Below are positions 29,735 through 42,280 of a DNA stretch of 64,000 nucleotides, in pieces (the stretch's first letter is position 1; each line of letters opens with the position of its first letter). A model generated the notes under the pieces. It was not told the origin of the DNA. It did no database searches and was given only the letters and a program-made list of their open reading frames with translations. The stretch comes from Pomphorhynchus laevis. Its lineage: Eukaryota; Acanthocephala; Palaeacanthocephala; Echinorhynchida; Pomphorhynchidae. The stretch covers positions 19,508 through 83,507 of the forward strand of contig WNNJ02001657.1 in the NCBI GenBank assembly GCA_012934845.2, given 5' to 3'. The translations under genes and the position numbers were made by a program.

Positions 29735-30965
29735 AAAGGGAGGCAAGGAACGGTGATATGATGAAATGAATATATTTAAGTACATATGTAGGGATAGGGT
29801 CGGCAGGCAAAGAGTTATTGAGCATAGAGAGAGCAGCACCTTAGAGACTTCGGTAGAAGAAACAGGAAGATGGAATAGCTCAGGAAGAAATTTGCATGAT
29901 TATCACGACTAGGATTGATTATTTACATGATTAGAGGATATGATCGTAGTGATTCTTGACTGAAAATAAGAGGATAACTCATTGGGATCGATGGAGTAAA
30001 TATTAGAAGGGCGAGCAAAAAGAGAATTAAAGGTTCTCCAAGTATACTTTTGATCAAACAATGATGTAATCTTGTCTTGCCAAAAAAGTTTACATTTATC
30101 ACGTAGAAGAGAGTGATGGGAACATCGAAGATTTAAGTAATGAACAAGAAGATTAGAGATAGAAGTGTGACCACGTTTAAAAAAACGAAGAAAGACTCCA
30201 AAAGAAAGACGTAGAATTCGCTTAGAAATTTTACAGTCAGAGTCGAACTAGAGGCACACGAGGAGCGTTTAGGAATTCAGGATTGGCAAGGTAAAATAGA
30301 ATCGAGGATATTAGAGAATTCATGAAAGAAAAGTGCGGATTGACTATCAGCTGTCAAAGTTGCAGAATGCGACAAGAAAGGAGAATTAAGGATAGCGAAA
30401 CGCGAGAGTAAGGTCGATCAGTTGTCATGGTCGACTTGAAGTATGAGATGTGTGAACAGGAGTGAACGCGATGGAGATATCAACAGTGATGAGAAAATGA
30501 TCGAAAAAGCGAGGATCTGAGATTGTTGAGGAAGCGTATGTAATGAAACTGTTGGGAAAAGCGATAATATCAAGAGCGACACCAAGAATATAGGTGAGAG
30601 GTTTGTTAGTAAATAGAGGCTTAAGTCGAACAGAAGACTTACAAGTTTTACGGAATCTGAATCAGAAGGGCGATCTAGACGGATGCTGAAATTACTAAGG
30701 ACAACTAAAGATAAAGAAGAAAATGAACGGTTTGATAGTAGATCGGCAAGTTCATTGAAAAATAGGCAAAACGGTGGAGATGAACCTAAGCGATAGATTT
30801 TTGCAAGTTGAATAGGAGAAGGAAACGAATATTTACAAAAGAACGACTCAAATGTAGTACTGTGTAAGGAGAAATCGATTTTTTCAAGAGACAAAGGTAT
30901 ACGAGCGAATGCGACGATTCCGCCGTGATTAAAACAGTAGTTGATTTTGTTGAGACAATGGGGCT
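29735..30965 (-). pseudogene. L2-like LINE C3, internal endonuclease/linker part
   Basis: The minus strand at 30894-30600 encodes a worn family C endonuclease: SLEKIDFSLHSTTFESFFCK, SPIQLAKIYRLGSS, FFNELADLLSNRSFSS, LSNFSIRLDRPSDSDS (catalytic G-D-F-N now L-S-N-F). Farther along, near 29880-29750, ELFHLPVSSTEVS marks the EN-RT linker. RT and 3' end are missing. It has many breaks and is more diverged than C1, C2 or C4, so it is an older copy. Confidence 0.65.
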
Positions 30966-30984
30966 AGCGAAGTCAACTTTTATC

Positions 30985-32798
30985 GACTACCTACAAAGGT
31001 CACATTTTCAACCCCACTCCAACAAAACTCAAGGTCCTTGCTAAATTACTGAATCGTCCTAATCTCTCTGCTTCCGCCAAGCAGGCCCTTTCGAATGAAT
31101 ACTGGAGCACTAGATATAGATTCCAGCTGAGTAAGGATAGGGCGAGTATTGCTCGTCTTAACCCTTCTCAGTCTTCCTGTTGGAAGATTTTCAAGAAGTT
31201 TGTGTGTAGGAAGGATAAGGCAGTGGGCTGGATAGGTAAGATAGGCCTTGAAAATTTTTTAGAGGAGTCACTAGCCCTACACAACTATGGATCCACGCAA
31301 TCTCCGCAACCAATCCGGCTTTGGGGGGACTTCATGAGTAGGGATCTATCTGTTACATATATACTTAACTCCAGGGGTCCACTTTCGGGCACCACCAAAT
31401 CCTTCGCTCCACTTCCTTCTAGGATCTGTCAGCTTTTGACAGCTGATCAGAGAAGAGAGGTGGGCGTAACAATGCTTTTAGCCTCCCCATCCGATGTAGC
31501 AGGCATCAATATTAGTAAGCGTGTTTTTATTCCTAAGAAAAATTCCTGCTCATGCCCTAAAGATCTGCGACCCATCTCGATTCAAAATTCCCTCGTGTCG
31601 ATTTACGAAAAAGCGCTTGCGCGTAAAATTCGCGACCATTTAAGTAGGCGTAATTTGATCCCTACAGGTTTTTATGGGTTCGTCAACAGTCGCTCGGTCC
31701 ATTCAGCAGTTGGTAAGGTGGAGCAGTTTTGTCGGGATAATAGCCATCGTCTAGTTGTGGCTGTTTTCCTTGACTTTTCTGCTGCATTTGAATGCATCTC
31801 TAACCCTTTTGTGATCTTTTCTCTCAGGTCTCACGGGCTGCCTGCTAGAATTGTGAACAGAGTGGAAATCCTGCTGTATACCAAGCGATTTTACTATGAA
31901 GACGACCCTGATGCGCTTCAGTTCTACCCAATAACGGGTGTACCTCAAGGATTCCAACTTTCTCCTATCTTATATCTTGCTGTCTCCATTAACCTATTCA
32001 AAATATTTAAACGCGAACAACGTCTAGCGGTGTACGCTGATGAGACCACAGCACTGTTTACGTACACAGGTGTAAAGACGTAGTCACTGATATCAGTCGT
32101 TTCTTTTTAAGATTAAAAGACCAGTTACCCAAATCCAATCTGATTTTAAACTCCGCAAAATCGCAGGTGGTCGTCTTTCATGGCACTCCTGCAACAATTA
32201 AAAACTTAAGAGATTAGCACTATCTGCCCTCTCCTCCATATTTGCCTCTGAACCACTTCCTACCTTCACAAGTCGAGTAAAATACCTGGGGTTGACCGTT
32301 ACGGTGAACTGGTCGGCGAAAGCTGACCTGGATAGACTTAAACGTATCTTGAAGATACGATTAAGTATCTTGAAGCTAGGTGGGCCCTGAAACGGACCCA
32401 GCATCTGTCATTGAAAGGGAAAACCTAGGTGCGTATCTAGGGCACTTGGGCTATCTCGGGATTAGTCTTCTTTTCTAGAGGACGTCACTTAGCGCAAAGG
32501 CTAAGGTTTCTTAAGCTCTTCGTCTTTGCTTTACCCAGCATAGTCTACCTTGATTGGACTCTTCGGGGGGGGATGAAAGACCCCGCGTGGTTTAGTCGTA
32601 GGGCGGCGTATTGGATTGGTTGGAGGGCTCAGATCCCCCCGGACCTGAGGCCATAAATTAGATGACTTTAAACAGAATGAAGAAAGAAGAATTCTCAGAC
32701 ATGTTATGTTTTTTCTTTTTCTCTAACTGACAACTTTTTTATTATCCGCATGTATTGTTGTTCTATTGTTTTTAAAAAAATCTTTATTTATTTATTTA
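30985..32798 (+). mobile_element. Jockey/I-like LINE B5 (5'-truncated)
   Basis: It starts inside ORF2 (TYKGHIFNPTPTKLKVLAKL region). It keeps the linker and RT with a long open stretch 31202-32083: DLRPISIQNSLVSIYEKAL, VFLDFSAAFECIS, GVPQGFQLSPILYLA, LAVYADETTAL (YADE instead of YADD). Thereafter it is frameshifted, but homology continues to PPDLRP at 32650. The 3' UTR ends in TTTATTTATTTAG at about 32798, where B6 begins without spacer. The YADE change alters a metal-binding Asp, so the RT would be inactive even without the frame breaks. Confidence 0.8.
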
Positions 32799-35700
32799 GA
32801 ATACGAACAAACATGCGGATTGAAGTAACAATCGGAGGATCAAAAAAGACCGAAATGCAAGAAAATTTTGATAATTTTTTGGTAGAATCTCAGGTATCAT
32901 CTACTTTTTCTACGAACGAGGTAAGAGATTTGTTAACCCCCACTGGGAATGATGGTATTGGGGAACTTCCCCTTATTCCTAAATTAAAAAATCTGATAAT
33001 TATCAAACTTACTGCGCCTCAATTGCGCCATAACTTATTCAATCTATTTATGAGAAAATTCACTGAAAAATTCAACAACAGAATCTTGTTTAATTCAGTA
33101 AAATTTTCGAAAGAGAAATAAAAATTTCATTCGTATCTAATGACCTTGCCAAGGATTACAAGGAATTTTTCAAAAGGGATCTCTAGCACTTAGGATCTCT
33201 ACAATACAAGCTAATTTCGGCTTCGCTTAAAATTAATATCTTCCCCCACACCTTGAGGAAAAAAATATTGATTCCTTAAAACAATGTTATAATATCTCTA
33301 ACTTCAGGACGGTAACGGGGAGGAATAGTTTTCCTCTCCTGATTGCCTTCGTCACAGCCCCTCTTGATACGGCTGATACGCTAACTAAATCTGCCTGTAA
33401 CCCCTTTTTGAGGCACAATCTTAAGTTTACTCTACTAAGTTCAGAGGACATGACTTTTCCCCACTGCAACACTTGCCACCAATGGGGCCACTGGGGCTCC
33501 GGGTGTCGTAAGGCCAGTTCTTGTGAGGTTTGCGGCTTGTCCAGCTGTCCTCATGTCGGAGGGAAGTGCTCCGACCCACCAAAGTTATCCAACTGCGGTT
33601 GAGCACACCCGTCATGGTAAAAAAATGTATCGAATTTAAAAACTACAAATCCCGACACCTCTTCTCCATCCCAACAAAGATTGAACTCGCTAGCTTTGGA
33701 GCAGCATCTGGTAGAATGAATGATAGCGATATTTTACAGCTTATCAACGCTACCAGACGAGAGATTTTTCAGCAATTGGAGTCGCTGTTCAAGAAACATG
33801 GTGCATCGTTCCTCTCGACTTCAGTTATTACTGTCCCTCCAGCATTAAAGGGATCGAAAAAAGATGAGCTTCTGCTCCAAAAGTTCCACCGGTCAAGATA
33901 GGAAAACTTATTAAGTCTAAGACTGGAGAAGTTCCGGAAATATTGGGAAATTAAGACAATGCACGTGGGCACGTGTCTTCCCTAGTTAGGGCATGTGGTG
34001 GAGAGGGCGACCTTTCTGTACCCAGCTCCGTCTAGGTTAAGACAATCACACCCAGCTAATCTAACGCAATGAGGAATACTCGTGAGCCTTTTTCACTGAA
34101 TATTCTTCAGTGAAATTAGGGAAGTGCTTCTGCCCTTAAACTTCTATCCGGTAGAGATGCATATGTTATAGTCCTTCAGGAAACGCGGTATATCCGTCTC
34201 CCCCAGAATATTACTCGATTCATCCCTAAGCACATTTATTCCCACTATACTCCGTACATAACCCCACCTCACTCCTCTTCATCTCAAGGTATTCTAACTT
34301 TAGTGAAATGTTCCCTAACATCCTCCCTCCTGCTAAACTTCTCTTGGCGAGCCCTGTCTTGCTTAGTTATATCACTCTGTAAGAACGGTAAACGCCTCAC
34401 TATCCAATATCTACATCCGTCCAGGTGAGATTCACAATAACCGTGACCTCCTGAATAGGATTTTGGATAGTGGCTATGACATGGTACTTGGTGATTTCAA
34501 CGACAGAACTGTTCGTTGGATTAATGCAGCACTCCGCAGAGCCAGGAGCGACTATCTTATTCATAAACCACCGTCCCCTACATTTCATTGCACATCAACG
34601 AACTCTCTCCTCGACATACTACTGCTTCATAAGATGTGGTGGTTGAAACCCCTCTGCACGGAGTAGTCGCGCCAACATCTGACCACCTCTCATGACCTAA
34701 TTCGTTGGCGGATTGAAGAGGATACGTTGATTCGGAGGAAATTTCACTTTGACCCCATCAGAGTGGCTTTCTTTCAGGCAGCTATCCAACGCTTCCCCCG
34801 AATTGGGAATCAGTGTTTGACCGAATTTAATTCCTACCTTTCTTCGCAAGCTACCGCGTTGCTCTCGACTACCTATATAGGTCGTATTTACAATCCCAAT
34901 TCGACAAAACTCAAGACCATAGCTTATATGCTGTATCTCCCCAATCTCTCTGTTTATGCCAGACAGGCTCTCTCGAATGAATATTGGAGCACTAGATATA
35001 GGTTCCACCTGGGTAAGGATAGGGCAAGCATTGCTTCCCTTAATTCAGCTCAGTTTTCCTTATGGAATATATTCAAGAAGGAAAAATTTGTCTGTTTGAA
35101 TGATAGATCATTGGGTTGGATTGGTAGTAAAGGTCTTGATATAGTTTTAGAGGAGTCGCTATCCCTACATAATTATAGAGCTACTCAATCACCTCTGTCA
35201 ATCCCGCCTTAGGGGACTTCAGAAGTTGGGCCTATCTGTTGCATGTATACTTAACTCCACAGAGGATCCACCCCTGCACCTCCTAATCCGTCGCTCCACA
35301 TTCTTCTCGGATCTGTCAGCTTTTGACAGTCGAACAAAGAAGAGAAGTGGCGTCACAATGCTATTAGCCTCCATTTCCGATGTGGTCGGCATCAACATTA
35401 GTCGTAGAATTTTTATACCTAAAAGAAATCTGATCTCCTGTCCTAAAGACCTGCGGCCAATTTCAATACAAAACTCCCTCATCTCTATTTACGAAAAGGC
35501 GTTGCGCGTAAAATCCGCGACCATCTATGTAGGCGTAATTTAATCCCACCAGGTTTTCATGGGTTTGTTAAAGGTCGATCGGTCCATTTAGCAATTGGTG
35601 AGGTGCAGCAGTTCTGTCGGGATAATAGCCATCATCTCGTTGTGGCTGTTTTCCTTGATTTTTCTTCTGCAATTGAACACATCTCCATTCCTTTTGTGAT

Positions 35701-36652
35701 CTCTTCTATCAGGTCCCTCGGGTTGCCTGCGAGAATTGTGAACAGGGTGGAGATCCTGCTGTACACCAAGCGGTTTTATTATGAAGACGACCCTGATGCG
35801 CGTCTGTTCTACCCTATTACGGGTGTGCCTCAAGGTTCACCTCTTTCTCCTATCTTATATCTTGCTGCCTCCATTAATCTATTTAAAATATTTAAACGCG
35901 AACAACGTCTAGCGGTGTACGCTGATGAGACCACAGCCCTGTTCACGTACACAGGTGTAAAGACGTAGTCTCTGACATCAGTCGTTTATTTTTAAGATTA
36001 AAAGATCAGCTCCCTGCTTACAATATTATTCTAAACTCCAGCAAAATGCACGCGGTTGTCTTTCATGGCACCCCTGCGACCAAAAAGAAACTTAAGAGAT
36101 TAGCACTCTCTGCACTCTCCTCCATTTTGCAACCCCATCAACTCCCTATCTTCTCGAGTCGAGTAAAATACCTGGCGTTCACCGTTACGGTGAATTGCTC
36201 GGCGAAAGCTGACCTAGATAGACTTAAACGTATTCTGAAGAAAGCTAGGTGGGCCTTGAAACGGGCTCAGCATCTGCCATTTTAAATGGAAAAACCCAAG
36301 TGCGCCTCTGGGGTACTTGGGCTATCTCGGGATTAGTCTTCTTTTCTAGAGAACGTTCATCGGAGCAAAGGCTAATGTTTCTAAAGCTCCTTGTCTCTCG
36401 TTTACTCAGCATAGTCCGCATCGATTGGATTCTTCGCAGGGTAAAAGAACCCAGGTGGTTCAGTCGGAAGGCGGCGTGTTGGATTGGTTGGAGGACTCAG
36501 ATCCCACTGGACATGAGGCCGTGAGTTTTGGCGAAGACTAACAACGACATTTTTTGTAGTCGCTGATCTGACTGGTTATAGTTGTTTTTCTTTTGCATGT
36601 TAATCCTGAACCTTGTATTATTTATTTTAAAAGAAACTTCATTTATTTATTA
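32799..36652 (+). mobile_element. Jockey/I-like LINE B6, full length but broken
   Basis: It has a short leader (AATACGAACAAAC), ORF1 from ATG 32813 (IPKLKNLIIIKLTAPQLRHN, NNRILFNSVKFS, knuckles CNTCHQWGHWGSGC and CEVCGLSSCPH) and ORF2 from about 34070: YDMVLGDFNDRTVRWINAAL (endonuclease), VFLDFSSAIEHIS, GVPQGSPLSPILYLAA, VYADETTAL. The C-terminal WFSRKAACWIGW is followed by a 3' UTR with a TTTATTTATTATA end. At least eight stops or shifts are spread over both ORFs. It shares the YADE substitution with B5, so both descend from, or were converted by, the same defective copy. Confidence 0.8.
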
Positions 36653-37710
36653 TAATACGAACAACATACACTACCATGCAATGCAGTTTCCTGCTGTGTT
36701 AACTGTGGATTACAACATTCAGCATGGTCACGAAAATGTACGGTGTTCAAAGCTTACTAGAAGAGGCGTATAGATTCCTCTGGTAAGAAAATGGCCACCT
36801 ATTTCACCCCTACTGCTGCTCTGATTTCTCTTGTCTACGAAGCTTACAAAGCTCTAGAACTCCAGATTAATTCCAAATTTGCCGACAGGGAGAACATGAT
36901 CAAAAATCTAGTGAATGCGCTAACCACGTCTGCCACTACTCAATTAATACCCCAACGAAGAATTCCAAAAACAGATGCTTCTCCACGAGCACTGTAGCCC
37001 TCTGAAGGTACACAAGCAGGGTAAGGCGTGGAATAGAAATTCAGGCCTTTCCTTGGGAAGGCCTGAAGATAGCACATCCCTGTTCTCTGGACGCAGGTGC
37101 ATAGATGTAGTCTCGGACATCAGCCGTTTCTTTTTAAGATTAAAAGACCAGTTTGCCACGTCTAATCTTATTCTCAACTCATGTAAATCGCAGGTTGTGA
37201 TATTTAATGGTGCCCCTGCGACAAAGAAAAAACTAAAGAGACTAGAAATCTCAGCTTTCCATATTGAACAATAAACCACGCCCTACCTTTACACAACGAG
37301 TAAAATACCTGGAGTGTACCATTATGGTGAAATGATCGACCGGTTCAGACTTGAATAAATTCAAGACTGTACTGAAGAGAGCTATATGGACCCTGAAACG
37401 GGCCCAGCATCTGTCATTAAGTGAGAAAGCTCAGGTGTTTTCTGGGGTACCTGGGCAATCTCGGGTTTTGTCTTCTTTTCTAGAGGACGTCCTCCTGATC
37501 AAATACAGAGGTTTTTGAAGCTCCTCATATTGATATTACCCACCATAGTACGCCTCGACTGGACCCTCAGGTGTGTGAGAGACCCCGAGTGGTTCAGATG
37601 GAAGGCTGCTCTGATCCCCATGGCCTGACAGTTGAGAAGACAACCCAATGAATCACTCGTTTTTCTTCCAAGAGATCTATTAATTTTGATACTTAACCTT
37701 ATTTTTTATC
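36653..37710 (+). mobile_element. Jockey/I-like LINE B7, internally deleted
   Basis: The 5' leader ATACGAACAAC is followed at once by the last ORF1 knuckle (CVNCGLQHSAWSRKC) and ORF1 C-terminal part (YEAYKALELQINSKFADREN). It then jumps to ORF2 after YADD (LFSGRRCIDVVSDISRFFLR, SQVVIFNGAPATKKKLKRLE) and on to the C-terminal end near 37625. Two internal segments, the ORF1 N-terminal half and most of ORF2, are missing, while both ends are kept. This resembles a short non-autonomous derivative. Confidence 0.7.
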
Positions 37711-37713
37711 ATC

Positions 37714-37802
37714 AAATTAGCTAACTGAGTCTACGTATTTAATATTATTATAAAATAAACAAAACATAATAATAATGCTAAATCAAAATTTAATAATTAA
37801 AT
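37714..37802. repeat. Repeat R1, copy 3 (truncated)
   Basis: It matches the first 85-90 bp of R1 with a 3-bp insertion in the AATAAT run. It abuts the B7 3' end and leads into a TTTTGTTTT-rich stretch. Confidence 0.55.
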
Positions 37803-37909
37803 ATTTTGTTTTTTGTTTTGTTATATTTTGTTTTTTTTAATATTTTGTTATCATGTTTTGTTTTTTTTGTATTAAGAAAATCGTTATTATTACTAACACA
37901 CTGATTATG

Positions 37910-39420
37910 GTACACTTCAAATAGATGCAAGGAATGCATTTAATGTCACTAACCGTAAATTAGCGCTGGAAAACATTAAATTTGCACGCCCGTTCCTTAA
38001 AACCACATCAATGACTTGTAATCAAATTATTCAATTCTGTATGAAGATGAAATTATTGAGTCGAGAGAAGGATTTAACCAAGGCGATCCTCTCGCAAAGG
38101 CAATATTCACCGCTGCATCTATTCCGTTAATCTATGAATTGCAAAACCTTTAAAAAATGTGACCCATTAGTGGTATGTTGATAATGTTTGCTGTTTTGGT
38201 TTAATTCTTGAACTTCGCCTAGTTTATCAGAGACTGAAATTCATTTCTATGAATTTCATAGAAATGTTCAAAAATGCAAATTATTAATACGTATGAATGA
38301 TATATCAGCTGCCCAAACTTTGTTTCTCAGAACAGAAGTTAGCCCTACTACAGACGGATTTGTTTCACTCGGTTTCCCGTGTGGTACTGATCAATATATT
38401 AAAACAAATTTAAAATCAAAGATTGCTACATGAAGTAAAATGGTGGGCAATTTGCCAATGATTGCTGAGGTGAATGCACAAATGGCATACTTTGTATTTC
38501 GATTTGCACTTTAGCATATATGGATTTACGTAATGCATATGTCTACTCAAATTCTAGTTGTTTCAAGTCATTGACAAAAAGCATTATTAAAACTTTTCTT
38601 CTGAAGATAATATGACATATTCTGAGCAATGATTTGATTCATATATGTACACTGTCTACTAAACATGGTGGTCTAGGAATATGCAATTCAACGGAATATG
38701 GCGATATGGAGTATTGTAATTTATCAAAAATATGTAGGCCGCTTATACAGTTTGAAGAACTAGCAACACTTATAAAATCTCAAAATCAAATAGCAATTAT
38801 GATACTTGAGGCAAAATACTTAGTGCTATATGAAATAATTCCTATGTTCGTAGATTAGAACAAAAGTACTACGCGTTAGATTTTGCGTCGGACAAGGGTG
38901 TATCTTCATGGCTACGTGTCAAACCTAAGCGGGAGAGGTCAACAAGACTTAACACCATAGAATTTCAAGATGCAATTTGTGCTCGGTTCAATTTAAAAAC
39001 AAAAAATTCATTACGAAAATGCACATATGGTTCTGATTTATCGATCTATCACGCGTTGTCATGTCGAACAGATGCGACCAATATTATCAAGCATAACATG
39101 GTGAGAGATATCGTTGCTAAAGAGCTGACGGAAGTATGTAGTGATATAAAAATTGAGCTTCGTTTGCGCCTAATACCCTCAAATTATGAATTTGATAAAT
39201 GTACAACACCAACGGATGATGAAGCACTTTCGGATATAACATGTCGAGACTTAGTTGAAGGATAATGGTGTCATCTTTTTTAGATGTTTGTGATTATAAT
39301 GTGTTGGAACCTTCGTACTTAATGAAAACACCTATTGAATCCCATAAATTTTATCAGCAGCTCAAATATGCAAAATACGGAGAACGAATCACATAATCAA
39401 AACGCGCTACTGTTTTCCCA
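37910..39420 (+). pseudogene. Family D RT element remnant D2
   Basis: Plus-strand frames give QIDARNAFNVTNRKLALENI near 37925 (RT motif A region), YEDEIIESREGFNQGDPLAK near 38060 (motif B) and WYVDNVCCF near 38170 (motif C, Y-V-D-N). Then come TKHGGLGICNSTEYG at 38650, KGVSSWLRVK and LNTIEFQDAICARFNL near 38960, CTYGSDLSIYHALSC near 39040 and KHNMVRDIVAKELTEV near 39100. The order RT, KHGGLGI, S-S-W-L, C-x-C-G/H-x-x-C, R-H-N-x-x-R-D is that of a little-described animal RT ORF class, possibly with a restriction-like nuclease at its end. Multiple breaks. Confidence 0.55.
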
Positions 39421-39524
39421 ACAGATTTTTCTACTTCGGTGGAATATGACCGGAGGCCAATAGAATATTAAGATAGATTCTGTCAGAAATGCTAATTTCT
39501 GCTTATTCGACCACGACGTTTTCA

Positions 39525-41580
39525 ACGGTCGCGCCATGCTCCCTGGTTCGACTCAGACTTTAGTTTTTCTAAGTGTCGGCTCTGTCACTCTTTTCGTGTG
39601 TTTAATCGCTTTCTTAAACGTTATTTCAACTCACTCCCTCCAAATCTCCGTGATTCATAATTTTCTCTACGCTGTTTACATCTCATTCTTATACGTACTA
39701 AACGTACTCTCTTTTGGCGAAATCAACTCGAGTCCTCTTCCAACTCTAAATTTCATTGGAAAATATTAAACTCAATTCTTTCACAATCATCTTCCGCTTG
39801 CAACATAAATCCTGATGAATTTTCCTCTTATCTGCTATCTAAGCTATATAATTCAATGTCCGTTATACCCATATATCCCTTGTATCCTCTCATCTCTTTA
39901 AATACTTCTCTCTCAGAGCTATTCCAACTTCCTGTTTCGTCTGACGAAGTTTCTTCGGTTCTTCTATCAGTACCTAATAAAACCTATCCTACTGACCCAA
40001 TTCCCACCCACTTGCTTAAAAAAATCTGCTCATCCATCTCACCCTTCCTAACCATATTGTTCAACTTGTCTATCCGCAACCGTACGTTTTCTTCCAACTG
40101 GAAATGCGCCACTGTTCGCCCTCTTCTCAAAAAGCAATCTCTCGACCCTTCACTACCATCTTCGTACCGTCCTATCTCACTTATTCCAACCCTATTAAAC
40201 TCCTTGAGCGTCTTGTTCTCAAGCAAGTTAATGCATATCTATTTTCCTTTAACTTTTTTCCTCCCTTCCAAGCTGCTTTTCGCTCTAATCACTCTACTGA
40301 AATTGCATGTCTTAAAGTTTATAACGACTTACTCATCTCGCGCGATCAAAAATTATGTAGTGTCATAGTTTATCTTGATCTATCATCTGCTTTTGACATC
40401 TTCGATCAAGCGATTCTTCTCCATCGTCTTCGTCATGATTATGGCTTCTCTTTACACACTGTGGCTTGGTTTTCTTCATATCTATCAAACCGTACTTTTC
40501 GCGTTTGTTTTAACTCTATCTCCCATTCTTCTTCCATCCTGTCCGGTGTTCCACAAGGCTCCGTATTAGGCCCTTTGCTTTTCTCTCTTCTTCTCGGTGA
40601 TTTGTCTTCTATCTCACGTACATTTAATTTTCATGTTATGCAATATGCTGATGACATGTCATCTATGCTCACTCACCTGCTTATCGTATTCATGATCTTA
40701 GTGTTTCTGCTTCCAACTGTCTTGCTTCAATTTTCAATCATCTTTCTTCTCTTCGTCTTTCTCTGAATCCTAATAAATCAAAAATAATGTGGATCATTCC
40801 TCAACGCTTCGGCGTAGAACGTCCCTCCATATCATTAAATTCTACAATTCTTCCTATCGTTGACAATTTCGTTTTCTTAGGCTTCCATTTCGACAAGCGA
40901 CTTTCACTTAAACCTTTCGTTAGAGATAAAGTACGCTCATCTACCTTGATTCTCCGCAACCTCCGTCAAATTCGTAGATTGATCGATTTCCCTTCTTGTA
41001 CGACTCTCATATATTCTCTCTTTTTCTCAAGACTTGATTACCGTCTTTGTCTATTTTCCAACTCACCTAAATCCACTCTTCTTCCTTTACAACGCATCAT
41101 CAACGCTGCCGTTCGAGTTCTCCTCCGTCTTCGTCGATTTGATCACACATCCCACTATCTTGTTTCTCTTGATTAGCCTACCATTTATTGTCGTGTTCAA
41201 ATTCGTCTTCTTATCATTGCTTTTCGCCTTATAACTTCTCATACCCCTTCATTTCTCAACCTTCCTTTTCTCGACAATTCTCGTACTGTGTATTGTGCTC
41301 TGCGTTCCCGTAATTCCCTTCTTTTACATGTACCAATCTACTCTACCTCTTTTGGCTTCCGCTCCTTCGTTGTGGCTGATCCTCTCTTGTGGAATCAACT
41401 GCCTATTCATATCCGCCAATCAACATCTATGCCGTGCTTCAAACGCCAAATCCAATTCTTTTTCAACAATTAACTAATTACCTGAGATATTTGATGTTCT
41501 TTTTTTCGTGCTTCAAACGCCAAATCCAATTCTTTTTCAACAATTAACTAATTACCTGAGATATTTGATGTTCTTTTTTT
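39525..41580 (+). mobile_element. L2-like LINE C4 (5'-truncated)
   Basis: It begins at the position equivalent to C1 16075 (end of the endonuclease) and covers the linker and the whole RT: YRPISLIPTL, YLDLSSAFDIFDQA, SGVPQGSVLGPLLFSLLLGD, MQYADDMSSML, SKIMWIIPQRFG and FKRQIQFFFNN at 41473. Breaks include a deletion near 40195, a shift after YADD and a TAG at 41174-41176. Sequence is very close to C1. The usual 3' stem-loop is missing; instead the last 74 bp are duplicated in tandem. Confidence 0.8.
41433..41580 (+). repeat. 74-bp tandem duplication at the C4 3' end
   Basis: The unit from CGTGCTTCAAACGCCAAATC to a T-run appears at 41433-41506 and again at 41507-41580, essentially identical. 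It spans the last codons and early 3' UTR and replaces the normal tail with its stem-loop. The origin is probably slippage or template switching during reverse transcription. Confidence 0.85.
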
Positions 41581-41885
41581 ACAAAAATCACTTATTTCAT
41601 ATTTCTCAAAAAAATATTTGTAAAAAATAATATAAATATATTTAATAATTATAGTTAATGTGAATTTATTAGGCTATAGTGACTGTCCGCTTGGGCAAAG
41701 ACAAAATAACAAAAACCACAAAGAAAAACAATAAATCATAATGCGAATCATTATCTATTTCAAAGCACTTAAAGTAGTAAAATGAAACAAAACAGTCAAT
41801 AAGCCAGTGTAATCAGTTAGCAAACGACGTTAGTTGTGGACAAGTAAATAAGTGCTTAAGTAAAGAAGATCACTTACTTAGAGTG
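41581..41885. other. A+T-rich interval, no feature recognised
   Basis: No coding match or repeat was recognised between the C4 end and the minus-strand RT remnant. Confidence 0.45.
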
Positions 41886-42280
41886 AGTACTTTACACGCC
41901 ATCATTAAGATGACGTGTAAAATACCAATGAAATGTAAGAAGGATACTAATATATGTGTGTAACTCGTGCAGAACTTTAAAGGCACTATTCAGTAGAAGA
42001 GAATAACAACGTCGTATTTTACAACCACTTAAAATCTTAATCGCTTTTAACTTTGCAATGTTGGCAGCTATACGATACACTGAGCCAAATCTAGCCAAGG
42101 TATTAAGTGCTCTCTGAGATTAGCTTGATCTGGTGAAATTATTGTTAAGTTGACAGCATAAAAAACTGAAAATATTAGGATCATATTCGCGGAGCTTTAA
42201 ATTAAAGTCCATTACTAAGGAGAAAGTCAGTTGACCTAACGGATCTCCTTGTAAAACTCCCTAATTTACTCATTTGTTTA
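41886..42280 (-). pseudogene. RT remnant of the QGDPL type
   Basis: The minus strand near 42265 reads VLQGDPLGQLTFSLVMDFNL, a motif-B signature of the QGDPL class seen in R2-like and related RTs, then LARFGSVYRIAANIAKLKAI near 42090-42050. It differs from families A, B and C, which have VPQGS. Short and broken; it may be a part of family D or a separate lineage. Confidence 0.4.
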
